From Clostridiales bacterium Firm_09 (GTDB taxonomy: Bacteria > Bacillota > Clostridia > Christensenellales > DTU072), in assembly GCA_001604065.1 (NCBI GenBank), contig LVAO01000026.1:1-38404 (forward strand): a stretch of 38,404 nucleotides of DNA. Direction: 5' to 3'. Below are positions 1 through 9,458 of this stretch, in pieces. The stretch's first letter is position 1. Each line of letters starts with the position of its first letter. Position numbers and translations under genes: made by a program. The notes under the pieces were generated by a model. That model was given only the letters and a program-made list of their open reading frames with translations, was not told the DNA's origin and made no database searches.

Positions 1-347
1 ATTTGTCGGATGAGATGCTGGAAGACTGCATCTATGACAGTTACTCTATGAAGAAGTTCGCGGGGATAGATTTAATGGAAGAAAATGTTCCAGATGCTGT
101 CACCTTGTTACGATTTCGCCATATTTTGGAGCAAAACGGTTTGCAAAAGCTGATTTTCAAGGATTTATCCAAAGAACTTGCCGCCCGTCACTACTTGATG
201 AAAGAAGGCACGGTGGTTGACGCAACCATCATATCGGCGCCCAGTTCCACCAAAAACGAAGAGAAAGAGCGCGATCCCGAAATGGCGTCTACAAAGAAGG
301 GAAACAACCCTAAATATCAAAATTCATTCTGTAAACGTGATTTGTGA
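1..347 (+). pseudogene. IS5-family transposase remnant (N-terminal part only)
   Basis: The open frame enters from the left edge and stops at 347. It matches the N-terminal half of IS5-family transposases: the LxDxLYDS-like start (here EDCIYDSYSMKKFAGIDL), VPDAVTLLRFRHILE, the block ending VVDATIISAPSSTKN, and RDPEM followed by TKKGN. After KKGN the sequence leaves the family (the expected FGMKAHIGVD-like stretch is absent) and ends within 13 residues. The DDE catalytic C-terminal half is therefore missing, and the next bases are already the groES promoter region. I read this as a decayed or rearranged insertion-sequence fragment with no activity. The window edge hides its 5' end and any terminal inverted repeat. 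Confidence 0.8.
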
Positions 348-408
348 AGTGGTTCCTTAAAAAGGTATTCAACGGATAATTCTCAAATAAAAATTATCAG
401 CAATCCGC

Positions 409-437
409 TTGCAACCTGAAATTTCCTGTGTTATAAT
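409..437 (+). promoter_or_regulatory. sigma-A promoter of groESL
   Basis: A -35 element TTGCAA (409-414) and a perfect -10 TATAAT (432-437) are separated by 17 bp. The predicted transcription start near 444 sits at the left edge of the CIRCE-like operator, the usual arrangement for HrcA-controlled groESL. Confidence 0.8.
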
Positions 438-444
438 ACAGCCA

Positions 445-471
445 TTAGCAGTCCATACTAATGATTGCTAG
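445..471 (+). promoter_or_regulatory. CIRCE-like HrcA operator
   Basis: The inverted repeat TTAGCAGTC-N9-GATTGCTAG matches the CIRCE consensus TTAGCACTC-N9-GAGTGCTAA with three changes and keeps the exact 9-bp spacer. It lies just downstream of the -10 box and ahead of groES. By family knowledge HrcA binds here and represses groESL until heat or misfolding stress; no hrcA gene is in the window. Confidence 0.85.
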
Positions 472-501
472 CAAATTACATTATCTATTGGAGGTCATAA
501 A

Positions 502-789
502 ATGAAACTGAAACCGTTGTTCGACAAAGTTGTAGTCAAACAGGTCGACGCCGAAGAAACGACGGCGAGCGGCATTGTGCTTCCCAACAAAGCACAAGAA
601 AAGCCCCAGAAGGCAAAGGTTGTCGCGGTGGGCAAAGGCGGTATAATTGACGGCAAAGAAATCGTCATGGAAGTCAAAGTCGGCGACACCGTGCTGTACA
701 GCAAGTATGCGGGCTCCGAGTTCAAACTGGACGGCGAAAACTTTATCATCATGCGCCAGAGCGACATTCTTGCTCTGGTAGAAGACTGA
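502..789 (+). CDS. groES: Co-chaperonin GroES (Hsp10)
   Basis: This 95-residue protein is the usual GroES length. It begins MKLKPLFDKVVVKQ, continues with TASGIVLP (start of the mobile loop that docks on GroEL), VVAVGKGG and VGDTVLYSKYAG, and ends in the typical beta-strand region. It forms the heptameric lid that closes the GroEL folding chamber in the cytoplasm. A good ribosome-binding site (GGAGG, 490-494) stands 7 bases before the ATG. groEL follows after 28 bases, so the pair is one operon under the CIRCE-like operator and the 409-437 promoter. Nothing is unusual in the protein. Confidence 0.98.
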   Translation: MKLKPLFDKVVVKQVDAEETTASGIVLPNKAQEKPQKAKVVAVGKGGIIDGKEIVMEVKVGDTVLYSKYAGSEFKLDGENFIIMRQSDILALVED

Positions 790-814
790 GTGATTGAATA
801 ACAGGAGGCTTTAG

Positions 815-2440
<1,626 letters not shown>

Positions 2441-2505
2441 TAATTTGCAAGCATAAGGGCTGTCCCAAACGGCAGCCTCATTACGGAAAAAGATTGCAGA
2501 ATTCA

Positions 2506-2536
2506 GAAGCGAGCCGTTTTTGGCTCGCTTCTTTAT
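2506..2536 (+). terminator. Rho-independent terminator of groESL
   Basis: A perfect 10-bp stem, GAAGCGAGCC (2506-2515) with GGCTCGCTTC (2522-2531), has a 6-base GTTTTT loop and is followed by TTTAT. It ends the groESL transcript before the surE promoter. Confidence 0.9.
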
Positions 2537-2629
2537 CGTATTTCGCTTGAATTTATAAAATAGCACACAAAATGCGACGGAGCCAAAAGAAATTCTTCGG
2601 ACATCGGAAAGCATATGCGCTTGCAAAGA

Positions 2630-2658
2630 TTGCAATTCCGATTGCAGTGTTATATAAT
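2630..2658 (+). promoter_or_regulatory. sigma-A promoter of the surE operon
   Basis: TTGCAA (2630-2635) and TATAAT (2653-2658) are separated by 17 bp, the same -35/-10 pair as the groES promoter. The predicted start near 2665 gives a leader of about 34 bases before the surE ATG. Confidence 0.75.
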
Positions 2659-2698
2659 TAAAATACTAAGCAATAACTATTAATATTTCTGGGATTAC

Positions 2699-3463
2699 AT
2701 GAGAATACTGATTGTCAACGACGACGGCTATACCAGTCCGGGCATCATCAAGCTTGCGGCTGCTTTGCATGCCGGGCACCAGGTTACCGTGGTCGCGCCT
2801 AAGATCTGCTACAGCGGCTACAGCCACGCGATGACCTTTCATAAACCCATTTACGTCAAGAAAGTTGATGATTTTGATTTTCCCTGTCTTTCGGTGATCG
2901 GGACACCGGCAGATTGCGTCAAATTCGGTCTGGAGGTATTCGGAGGCAACCTTCCGGATCTGATAATCTCCGGCATCAACAATACACCCAATATCGGTAC
3001 GGATGTCGTCTATTCCGGCACGGTGAATGCCGCAGTAGAAGGCGCGCTTAACGGCATCCGGTCGGTTGCCCTGTCGGGTGATGTAAAAACGGAAGAAGAT
3101 TTTGATTACATCGTCGATTTTTTTATCAAGCATTTTGATTTTTACATGCGGCTTGTCAAGCCCGATTCTCCCATCAGCATCAATATCAACGGCGCGGAGC
3201 GGGGCAATAAAGGACACAAAATTTGTCCGCTCGGCGTACGCAAATTTTCGGATTTATATATTTCCGGCGGTGAGGATGAACGGGGACAGCAGCATACATT
3301 GGTGGGAGAACCGCTCGAACTGGGCAATAATCCCGATTGCGATGTAGAATGGTTTGCAAAGGGTTATGCAACCGTCACTCCCATAGAATACGAAATGTCG
3401 GATTTTGCCAGGATAGCCGAACTTAAAAAAATTGCCTTATCCGAATCGGACGGTGCAGAATGA
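2699..3463 (+). CDS. surE: 5'/3'-nucleotidase SurE
   Basis: SurE is a metal-dependent nucleoside monophosphate phosphatase, thought to act in stationary-phase survival and nucleotide salvage. The 254-residue protein opens MRILIVNDDGYTSPGI, whose two aspartates bind the divalent metal. It carries YSGYSHAMTF and SGINNTPNIGTDVVYSGTV, the conserved Ser and Asn metal/phosphate residues, followed by AVEGALNGIRSVALS. The ATG at 2699 fits the family N-terminus exactly; the Shine-Dalgarno is weak (CTGGGA). It is first in an operon with the flavoprotein gene, whose ATG overlaps its stop, then cmk and ispH-S1. Confidence 0.96.
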   Translation: MRILIVNDDGYTSPGIIKLAAALHAGHQVTVVAPKICYSGYSHAMTFHKPIYVKKVDDFDFPCLSVIGTPADCVKFGLEVFGGNLPDLIISGINNTPNIGTDVVYSGTVNAAVEGALNGIRSVALSGDVKTEEDFDYIVDFFIKHFDFYMRLVKPDSPISININGAERGNKGHKICPLGVRKFSDLYISGGEDERGQQHTLVGEPLELGNNPDCDVEWFAKGYATVTPIEYEMSDFARIAELKKIALSESDGAE

Positions 3464-4773
3464 GTATTGTCGTTATCGGAGCGGGCCCTGCAGGCATGAT
3501 GGCTGCGATCGCCGCTGCGCGGCGCGGATGCGATGTTCTTCTTATAGAAAAAAATGATCGCCCGGGACGCAAAATGTACATATCCGGCAAGGGACGCTGC
3601 AATATAACCAATGATACCGATATACCCGGCTTTTTGAAGGAAGTCGTTTCGAATCCGAAATTTCTGATGAGCGCCTTGAGTGCGTTTTCTCCTTATGATA
3701 CGGTAAATTTCTTTGAGCAGCGCGGTCTGCCGATGAAAACGGAGCGGGGCGGAAGGGTGTTTCCCGTTTCGGATAAATCTGCCGACGTGATTGACTGTCT
3801 GGTGCGCGAGGTCAAAGCTTCGGGCGTTTTGCTGCATACATCCGAAACCGTTGTCCGGCTTGAAGAAAAGGACGGCAGAATCGTACGCGTCATTACCGAC
3901 AAAGGAAGCTACGATGCCGATGCCGTTGTGATTGCCTGCGGAGGACTATCTTATCCTAAGACAGGCTCAACGGGCGACGGATATGCATTTGCACGGGCTC
4001 TCGGACATACCATAAAGGATCCTAAACCCGCATTATGCCCGATATTGCTCTCCGGAGCGGTGGATGCCGCGGGCAATACGATTTCAAGAGAGCAGCTGCC
4101 GTTTCCGGAAGGGCTGAGCCTAAAAAATATTGAAGCCAGAATATTGCTTCAAGGAGGCAGTGCGCTCTTTTGCGAATTCGGAGAAATGCTTTTTACAGAA
4201 AAAGGCGTATCCGGTCCGGCGGTCCTTTCGCTTTCAAGCAGAATCAACCGTCTTGAACCCAAAAGTCTTCTGTTTGCAATCGACTTCAAGCCTGCTTTGG
4301 ATATCAAAACTCTGGATGCCCGCATATTGCGTGACTTCGGCCAAAATGCCAATAAGCAGTTCAAGAATTCTCTGAACGAGCTTCTTCCCAAAAGCGCCAT
4401 CCCTTTCATCATTGCGCTGTCGCGCATCGATCCCGAAAAACCGGTCAATCTGATACAGCGTGAAGAGCGCAAAGGTCTGGTCGGATTATTGAAAGGACTC
4501 AAAATGCCCGTCGGAGATCTTGGCTCCATCAACGAAGCAATCGTTACCGCCGGCGGCGTCAACGTCAGGGAAGTGAATCCTGCAACCATGCGGAGCAAGC
4601 TGGTGGAAAATCTGTACTTTGCCGGCGAAGTATTGGATGTCGATGCTCTGACCGGCGGATATAATATGCAAATAGCGATGTCGACGGGTTATCTTGCGGG
4701 AATGAAGTTGGAATGTCAAAATAATATTGAAGAGCAGAATGGAGGAAATTGCGATGTTGACAATAGCCATTGA
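3460..4773 (+). CDS. HI0933/YhiN-family FAD-dependent oxidoreductase (BaiN-like)
   Basis: This 437-residue flavoprotein has an N-terminal dinucleotide-binding motif GAGPAGMMAAIAAARRG (about residues 7-23), then GRKMYISGKGRCNITN, the diagnostic HI0933/YhiN signature. The C-terminus has AGEVLDVDALTGGYNMQIA, the second FAD contact seen in the family. The middle part forms the family's inserted beta domain. The substrate is unknown for most members; one clostridial relative (BaiN) is linked to bile-acid dehydroxylation, but that should not be assumed here. The ATG overlaps the surE stop by 4 bases and the 3' end overlaps cmk by 20 bases, so it is translationally coupled. This gene commonly precedes cmk and ispH-S1 in Clostridia. 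Confidence 0.9.
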   Translation: MSIVVIGAGPAGMMAAIAAARRGCDVLLIEKNDRPGRKMYISGKGRCNITNDTDIPGFLKEVVSNPKFLMSALSAFSPYDTVNFFEQRGLPMKTERGGRVFPVSDKSADVIDCLVREVKASGVLLHTSETVVRLEEKDGRIVRVITDKGSYDADAVVIACGGLSYPKTGSTGDGYAFARALGHTIKDPKPALCPILLSGAVDAAGNTISREQLPFPEGLSLKNIEARILLQGGSALFCEFGEMLFTEKGVSGPAVLSLSSRINRLEPKSLLFAIDFKPALDIKTLDARILRDFGQNANKQFKNSLNELLPKSAIPFIIALSRIDPEKPVNLIQREERKGLVGLLKGLKMPVGDLGSINEAIVTAGGVNVREVNPATMRSKLVENLYFAGEVLDVDALTGGYNMQIAMSTGYLAGMKLECQNNIEEQNGGNCDVDNSH

Positions 4774-5410
4774 TGGTCCTTCCGGCGCAGGAAAAAGTAC
4801 TTTGGCAAAGACGATTGCCAAAAAATTGGGCATTCTTTATCTGGATACAGGAGCGATGTATCGGGGTGTGGGATATTATGTTCTCCAAAAAGGTGCAGAC
4901 CCCGGCAAAGAATCCGAAGTTCTGCCGCTTCTTGACGGCATAAAAATGGATATTGTCTATGATGAAGGCAGCCAGAAGGTGATTATTTGCGGCGAGGATG
5001 TCACGCCCTATATCCGCGAACACAATATCAGCATGGCTGCTTCCACTGTTTCAAAAATTCCCGCGGTGCGCCTGAAAATGGTCGAGCTGCAACGTTCCGT
5101 TGCGGCAAGGACATCCTGCGTGCTGGACGGCCGAGACATCGGAAGTTACGTTTTGCCGCATGCAAACTACAAGTTCTTTTTGACGGCAGACCCTGCCGAA
5201 CGCGCAAGAAGGCGCCATGAAGAACTGACGGCAAGAGGAGTGTCCATCTCATATAAAGAGGTGCTTGACGATATGACGGCAAGGGATTATCAGGACAGTC
5301 ATCGTGATTTTGCCCCGCTTAATGCTGCCGAAGATGCCATTGTTATCGATACGACGGGTCTTTTGCCCGAACAAACAGCAGAACTTGTGCTTTCAAAAAT
5401 ATACCGCTGA
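4754..5410 (+). CDS. cmk: (d)CMP kinase
   Basis: Cytidylate kinase phosphorylates CMP and dCMP with ATP for RNA, DNA and CDP-lipid synthesis. The protein starts MLTIAIDGPSGAGKST, with the P-loop at about residues 8-15, then KLGILYLDTGAMYRGV. It has LDGRDIGSYVLPHA, the CMP-binding region, and a lid segment with RARRRHEEL. I chose ATG 4754 because GGAGG (4741-4745) lies 8 bases upstream and because this start gives the family N-terminus; the in-frame ATGs at 4727 and 4739 add only a non-conserved extension. Length is 218 residues, normal for Cmk. It overlaps the flavoprotein gene and is 5 bases from ispH-S1. Confidence 0.96.
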   Translation: MLTIAIDGPSGAGKSTLAKTIAKKLGILYLDTGAMYRGVGYYVLQKGADPGKESEVLPLLDGIKMDIVYDEGSQKVIICGEDVTPYIREHNISMAASTVSKIPAVRLKMVELQRSVAARTSCVLDGRDIGSYVLPHANYKFFLTADPAERARRRHEELTARGVSISYKEVLDDMTARDYQDSHRDFAPLNAAEDAIVIDTTGLLPEQTAELVLSKIYR

Positions 5411-5415
5411 TAAAA

Positions 5416-7821
5416 ATGAAACTGATTCTTTCACAATATTCCGGATTTTGTCCGGGCGTAAAAAGGGCGGTTGAACTTGCCGTCAATGCAGCAAAACTGG
5501 AAGGCAAGGCTTACAGCCTCGGAAAACTGATACATAATGCGGCTGCGATAGCCGATTTAGAGAAGTCAGGCGTTGTAGCCGTTGATACTCCGCAAGAAAT
5601 ACCGTACGGGGCGGTTGCCGTTATCCGTTCGCATGGCGCGTCAAAAAGCGATTACCAGGCGCTTGCCGCACGCAAAACCCGCATTGTCGATGCCACCTGT
5701 CCTTCGATTGCTTTGATACACAAAAAGGTGGAGGAGTACAGTGCCGAAGGCTGGTATGTGCTGGTTATAGGAGATCCCGGACATCCGGAGGTTAAGGGAA
5801 TTCTGGGTTGGTGCACGAAGGGGAAAGCGGTCCGGCCATCCGAAGAAGAAGATTTGCCGTACGGAGAAGAAAAAATACTGGTCGTTGCCCAGACAACGCT
5901 GGAGCCTGCAAAATACATAGAAAAGTGTAAGAAAATTGAAGCGGAGGCAAAAATAAGTTTCAAATCAGTTGAATTCTTTAATAGTATTTGCTATACTACA
6001 ATAGCGAGAGAAAAAAGTGCAGAGAACATTGCGAAAGCTTCAGACACCGTTTTGGTGATTGGGGACCCTTCAAGCAGCAATACAAAAACTCTTTTTTCTG
6101 TGGCAGGACGTTATTGTCCGCAGACTTATCTTGTCTCAGACGCAACCGGACTTGCTCCGGCAGTCAATAAAGCAAAATCTATTGCAATACTCGGCGTAGT
6201 GGCCAGTGCGTCAGCCCCGCAAAGGCTGATTATGGAGGTTATCAACAGAATGGATCAAGAAAACAGAGTCGACACCGTCGTCATCGATGAAGTCAAAGAT
6301 GAAACACCCGCAGCAGCTACAGAAGCTTCCGCAACAACAACGCCAGAAGCTCCCAAAGCTTCCAACGTATCCGATGTACCCGAAGCTCCTGCCGCTCAAG
6401 AAGCAGCACCAGCCAAAGCCGTACAAAAAAAAGCAAAGTCCGATGAGCCACTTACTATGGAAAGAGCAATGAAGCATTATGTGGCCAAGTCTTACAGAGA
6501 AGGAATGAGAGTCAAAGCACGTGTCATTTCGGCAGATGCCACAGGCATTGCTGTTTCGGTTGAGGGACTTGGCAAAAACGACAGCGGCTTTATTGATAAA
6601 GATGAAGTAGAAATTGACGGAAGCTATGATCCCTCCAAATATACACCGGATATGCATATCGATGCCGTTATTATAGCAAAATCCCAAGATTCCAAGACAA
6701 AAGGCATCAATCTCTCCAAAAAGCAATACGAAATCATTAAGCTTGAGGACGAAGCCGTAAAGAAAATATTGGAAGGCGAAGAGTTTACTCTGGTCTGCAA
6801 TCAGGCTATAAAGGGCGGTCTGCTCGGCCATATCGGCACCTATACGGTGTTTGTGCCCGCCAGCCAGATCCGCATCGGTTATGTAAAGAATCTCGAAGAT
6901 TATGTCGGCAAAAAGCTTCGCCTGCGCATCCTTCCTCCCAAGGAGTCCGAAGCCGCGGCCGCAGATGCAGAAGGCGATGCCAAAGAAGAAAAACGCCGCA
7001 GCAATCCCAAACGCATCGTTGCCGGACAAAGAGCCATTCTGGAAGAAGAGAAAGCCGCACGTGAAGAAGCTTTTTGGGAAGTCATGCAGGTCAACAATAT
7101 CATCAAAGGCAAGGTCAAGAGATTTACCTCTTTCGGCGCTTTTGTATCCATCATGAATTTTGATTGTCTTGCCCATATCAGCGATCTGTCCTGGACAAAG
7201 ATCAACGATCCCAGTGAGGTGCTCGAAATCAACAAATCGTATGATTTTGTTGTCATCAAAGTGGACAGAGAAAACGGCAAGGTATCCCTCGGCTATAAGC
7301 AGCTTCAGAAGAAGCCTTACGAACTTGCCGCAGAAAAGTACCATGTGGGAGATGTCATCAAGGGCAAGGTCGAGAGAATCAAGGATTTCGGTGCCTTTGT
7401 CGAGATTGAGCCCGGCATCGATGGCCTTGTGCATGTAAGCGAAATCGGCCACAAATGGATAGCCAATGCCAACGAAGCCCTTAAGCCCGGACAAGAAGTC
7501 GAGGCGAAAATTATCGGTTTTGAGAACAACAAAATCACACTGAGCATCAAGCAGCTTCTGCCGCCTCCCGAAGTTGTGCCTGCAGAAGTATCTGCTTCCG
7601 AAAGCACTTCATCCGAAAGACCTTCCCGCAGCAGTCGCTTCAACAAGAGAGCAGAAGGCGCAGCCGACAACATCAAGGATAAAAAAGAGCGCAAACCCCG
7701 TTCAGAAAAGACAGAGAACGATGAACCCAGAGAATGGGTCACTGCTGCCAACGGCGGTGCGACCTTTGCAGATCTTTTCAAGGATTTTGATCTGAACAAC
7801 TTCGAAAGCAAGGACGAGTAA
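5416..7821 (+). CDS. ispH-rpsA: Fused IspH (HMBPP reductase) - ribosomal protein S1
   Basis: This is one 801-residue reading frame with two proteins joined. Residues 1-280 are IspH, the last MEP-pathway enzyme, which reduces HMBPP to IPP and DMAPP. The three cluster cysteines are visible (Cys12 in SGFCPGVKRAV, Cys95 in DATCPS, Cys192 in NSICYTT), as are the active-site GHPEV (122-126), SSNT and ASAP motifs. Residues 285-345 are an Ala/Pro/Glu-rich linker. Residues 363-715 hold four S1/OB domains, the third (about 560) and fourth (about 645) with the clear GKVxxxxxFGAFVxI pattern, followed by a charged, disordered tail. The same fusion is known in Clostridia, so it is not a frameshift artefact. 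It ends at a terminator candidate (7847-7886). Confidence 0.95.
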   Translation: MKLILSQYSGFCPGVKRAVELAVNAAKLEGKAYSLGKLIHNAAAIADLEKSGVVAVDTPQEIPYGAVAVIRSHGASKSDYQALAARKTRIVDATCPSIALIHKKVEEYSAEGWYVLVIGDPGHPEVKGILGWCTKGKAVRPSEEEDLPYGEEKILVVAQTTLEPAKYIEKCKKIEAEAKISFKSVEFFNSICYTTIAREKSAENIAKASDTVLVIGDPSSSNTKTLFSVAGRYCPQTYLVSDATGLAPAVNKAKSIAILGVVASASAPQRLIMEVINRMDQENRVDTVVIDEVKDETPAAATEASATTTPEAPKASNVSDVPEAPAAQEAAPAKAVQKKAKSDEPLTMERAMKHYVAKSYREGMRVKARVISADATGIAVSVEGLGKNDSGFIDKDEVEIDGSYDPSKYTPDMHIDAVIIAKSQDSKTKGINLSKKQYEIIKLEDEAVKKILEGEEFTLVCNQAIKGGLLGHIGTYTVFVPASQIRIGYVKNLEDYVGKKLRLRILPPKESEAAAADAEGDAKEEKRRSNPKRIVAGQRAILEEEKAAREEAFWEVMQVNNIIKGKVKRFTSFGAFVSIMNFDCLAHISDLSWTKINDPSEVLEINKSYDFVVIKVDRENGKVSLGYKQLQKKPYELAAEKYHVGDVIKGKVERIKDFGAFVEIEPGIDGLVHVSEIGHKWIANANEALKPGQEVEAKIIGFENNKITLSIKQLLPPPEVVPAEVSASESTSSERPSRSSRFNKRAEGAADNIKDKKERKPRSEKTENDEPREWVTAANGGATFADLFKDFDLNNFESKDE

Positions 7822-7846
7822 TACTGTCATTATGTGATTTCATACG

Positions 7847-7886
7847 AATGGGCGCCTGAACATAATTTTGGGAGCCCATTTTTATT
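7847..7886 (+). terminator. Probable rho-independent terminator after ispH-rpsA
   Basis: AATGGGC (7847-7853) pairs with GCCCATT (7874-7880), and an inner CC/GG pair extends it past one mismatch. T-rich TTTATTT follows. The element ends just before the purB Shine-Dalgarno, so read-through probably still supplies purB, for which I see no clear promoter. Confidence 0.6.
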
Positions 7887-7903
7887 TCCATCCGGAGGTT
7901 ATA

Positions 7904-9340
7904 ATGGAAGATTACAACAGTTACAGCAATCCTCTTACAGAGCGTTATGCGACCCGGGAAATGTCCGCGCTCTTCAGCGAGCAAAACCGCATCACGCTGT
8001 TCCGCAAGCTCTGGTTGGCGCTTGCGAAAGGCGAAAAAGAACTTGGGCTGGATATTCAGGATGATCAGATTGCCGAAATGGAGGCGCATCTTGCCGATAT
8101 CGACTTTGCCGCAGCCAAAGAAAGGGAGAAGGTTGTCCGTCATGATGTTATGGCGCATATTTATGCATACGGGTTGCTTTGTCCCAAGGCGGCACCCATT
8201 ATTCATCTGGGCGCGACAAGCTGTTACGTGACGGATAACGCGGATCTGGTCATTTATCGCGATGCCTTGCAGCTGATCCTCAGGAAACTGTATGCGGTCG
8301 TTGACAGATTGTCCGCTTTTGCCATAAAATACCGCTCTCTTCCCACATTGGGGTTTACTCATTATCAGCCTGCTCAGTTGGTGACTGTCGGAAAGAGAGC
8401 CACGCTATGGATACAGGACTTTCTGTTGGATATACAGCATGCCTCGGAGGAACTGAAACGTATCCCGTTCCGGGGCGTCAAAGGTACTACCGGGACGCAG
8501 GCAAGTTTTCTGTCGCTGTTTGACGGCGACCGCAGGAAAATCAAAGCATTGGATCAATACGTTGCCAGGTCCTTCGGCTTTGAGAAATCGATTGCGGTAT
8601 CGGGACAAACCTATACTAGAAAAATCGATTATAATCTTTTGGTTGTGCTTTCGATGCTTGCCCAGAGCGCGTACAAGCTTTCGATGGATATACGCCTTCT
8701 GCAAAGCATGAAAGAAATAGAAGAACCCTTTGAAAAAACGCAGGTCGGATCTTCCGCAATGGCATACAAGCGCAATCCGATGCGCAGCGAACGCATCGGT
8801 TCGCTTGCACGCTATCTGATTTCGCTTCCCGTCAACTGCGCAATGACCGCTTCTACACAGGGCTTTGAACGTACGCTGGACGACTCTGCAAACAGGCGAA
8901 TCGTGATGGGACAGGCGTTCTTGTGCGCCGATGCCATTTTGGAGCTTCTTCTGAATATCACCGACGGCTTTGTCGTGTATGAAAAGGTCATAAAAAAACA
9001 TGTCATGGAAGAACTGCCTTTTATGGCGACAGAAACAATCCTTATGGAGTGTGTCAAAGCCGGCGGCAACAGGCAGGAACTGCACGAGAAAATACGCGCT
9101 CATTCCATGGAGGCGACCAAAACCGTTCGTGTCGAAGGAAAACCCAATGATCTCATCAGACGTTTGCAAAGCGATCCCGCATTTGCCGCCGCGGGAGATA
9201 TCAAAAAACTTCTGAATCCTTCCCGCTTTGTCGGCTGTGCGCCGCAGCAAGTGACCGAATTCATCAACAAAGAAGTCAAACCCTTGCTGAAGAAGCATGC
9301 CGGTGAATATGAGAGGTTCCAAGGCAAGATAGAAGTATAA
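7904..9340 (+). CDS. purB: Adenylosuccinate lyase
   Basis: PurB cleaves adenylosuccinate to AMP and SAICAR to AICAR, both releasing fumarate, in purine synthesis. The 478-residue protein begins MEDYNSYSNPLTERYA, then RITLFRKLWLALAKGEKELG. It contains HLGATSCYVTDNAD (substrate-binding His), TLGFTHYQPAQLVTVGKRA (catalytic His) and the superfamily signature GSSAMAYKRNPMRSE with the flexible-loop catalytic Ser. GGAGG at 7894-7898 sets the start at 7904; the ATG at 7868 upstream lies inside the preceding terminator hairpin and gives no conserved sequence. It stands as a single gene between a terminator and a strong downstream promoter. Confidence 0.96.
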   Translation: MEDYNSYSNPLTERYATREMSALFSEQNRITLFRKLWLALAKGEKELGLDIQDDQIAEMEAHLADIDFAAAKEREKVVRHDVMAHIYAYGLLCPKAAPIIHLGATSCYVTDNADLVIYRDALQLILRKLYAVVDRLSAFAIKYRSLPTLGFTHYQPAQLVTVGKRATLWIQDFLLDIQHASEELKRIPFRGVKGTTGTQASFLSLFDGDRRKIKALDQYVARSFGFEKSIAVSGQTYTRKIDYNLLVVLSMLAQSAYKLSMDIRLLQSMKEIEEPFEKTQVGSSAMAYKRNPMRSERIGSLARYLISLPVNCAMTASTQGFERTLDDSANRRIVMGQAFLCADAILELLLNITDGFVVYEKVIKKHVMEELPFMATETILMECVKAGGNRQELHEKIRAHSMEATKTVRVEGKPNDLIRRLQSDPAFAAAGDIKKLLNPSRFVGCAPQQVTEFINKEVKPLLKKHAGEYERFQGKIEV

Positions 9341-9422
9341 AGAAGAATTTCAAGAACGCATCGGATGCATAAATTGCCGGCTTCAATGGATTTATGGGAA
9401 GTTGTCCAGCACTTGTCCGATA

Positions 9423-9452
9423 TTGACACAAATGCGCGTATTCTGATATAAT
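9423..9452 (+). promoter_or_regulatory. sigma-A promoter of the lipoprotein gene; likely leaderless start
   Basis: Consensus TTGACA (9423-9428) and consensus TATAAT (9447-9452) are 18 bp apart. The ATG begins only 6 bases after the -10 box, where transcription should start, and no Shine-Dalgarno is present, so the mRNA probably begins at or next to its start codon. Confidence 0.8.
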
Positions 9453-9458
9453 TTGCAT

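Noticed and set aside
6211-7494. 427-residue open frame on the - strand opposite ispH-rpsA
   Set aside because: It is antisense to strongly conserved S1 domains, has a low-complexity Phe/Cys/Gly-rich product and no ribosome site. It is a by-product of codon use in the real gene.
8405-9322. 305-residue open frame on the - strand opposite purB
   Set aside because: It lies wholly within purB, has no recognisable domain and no upstream signals.
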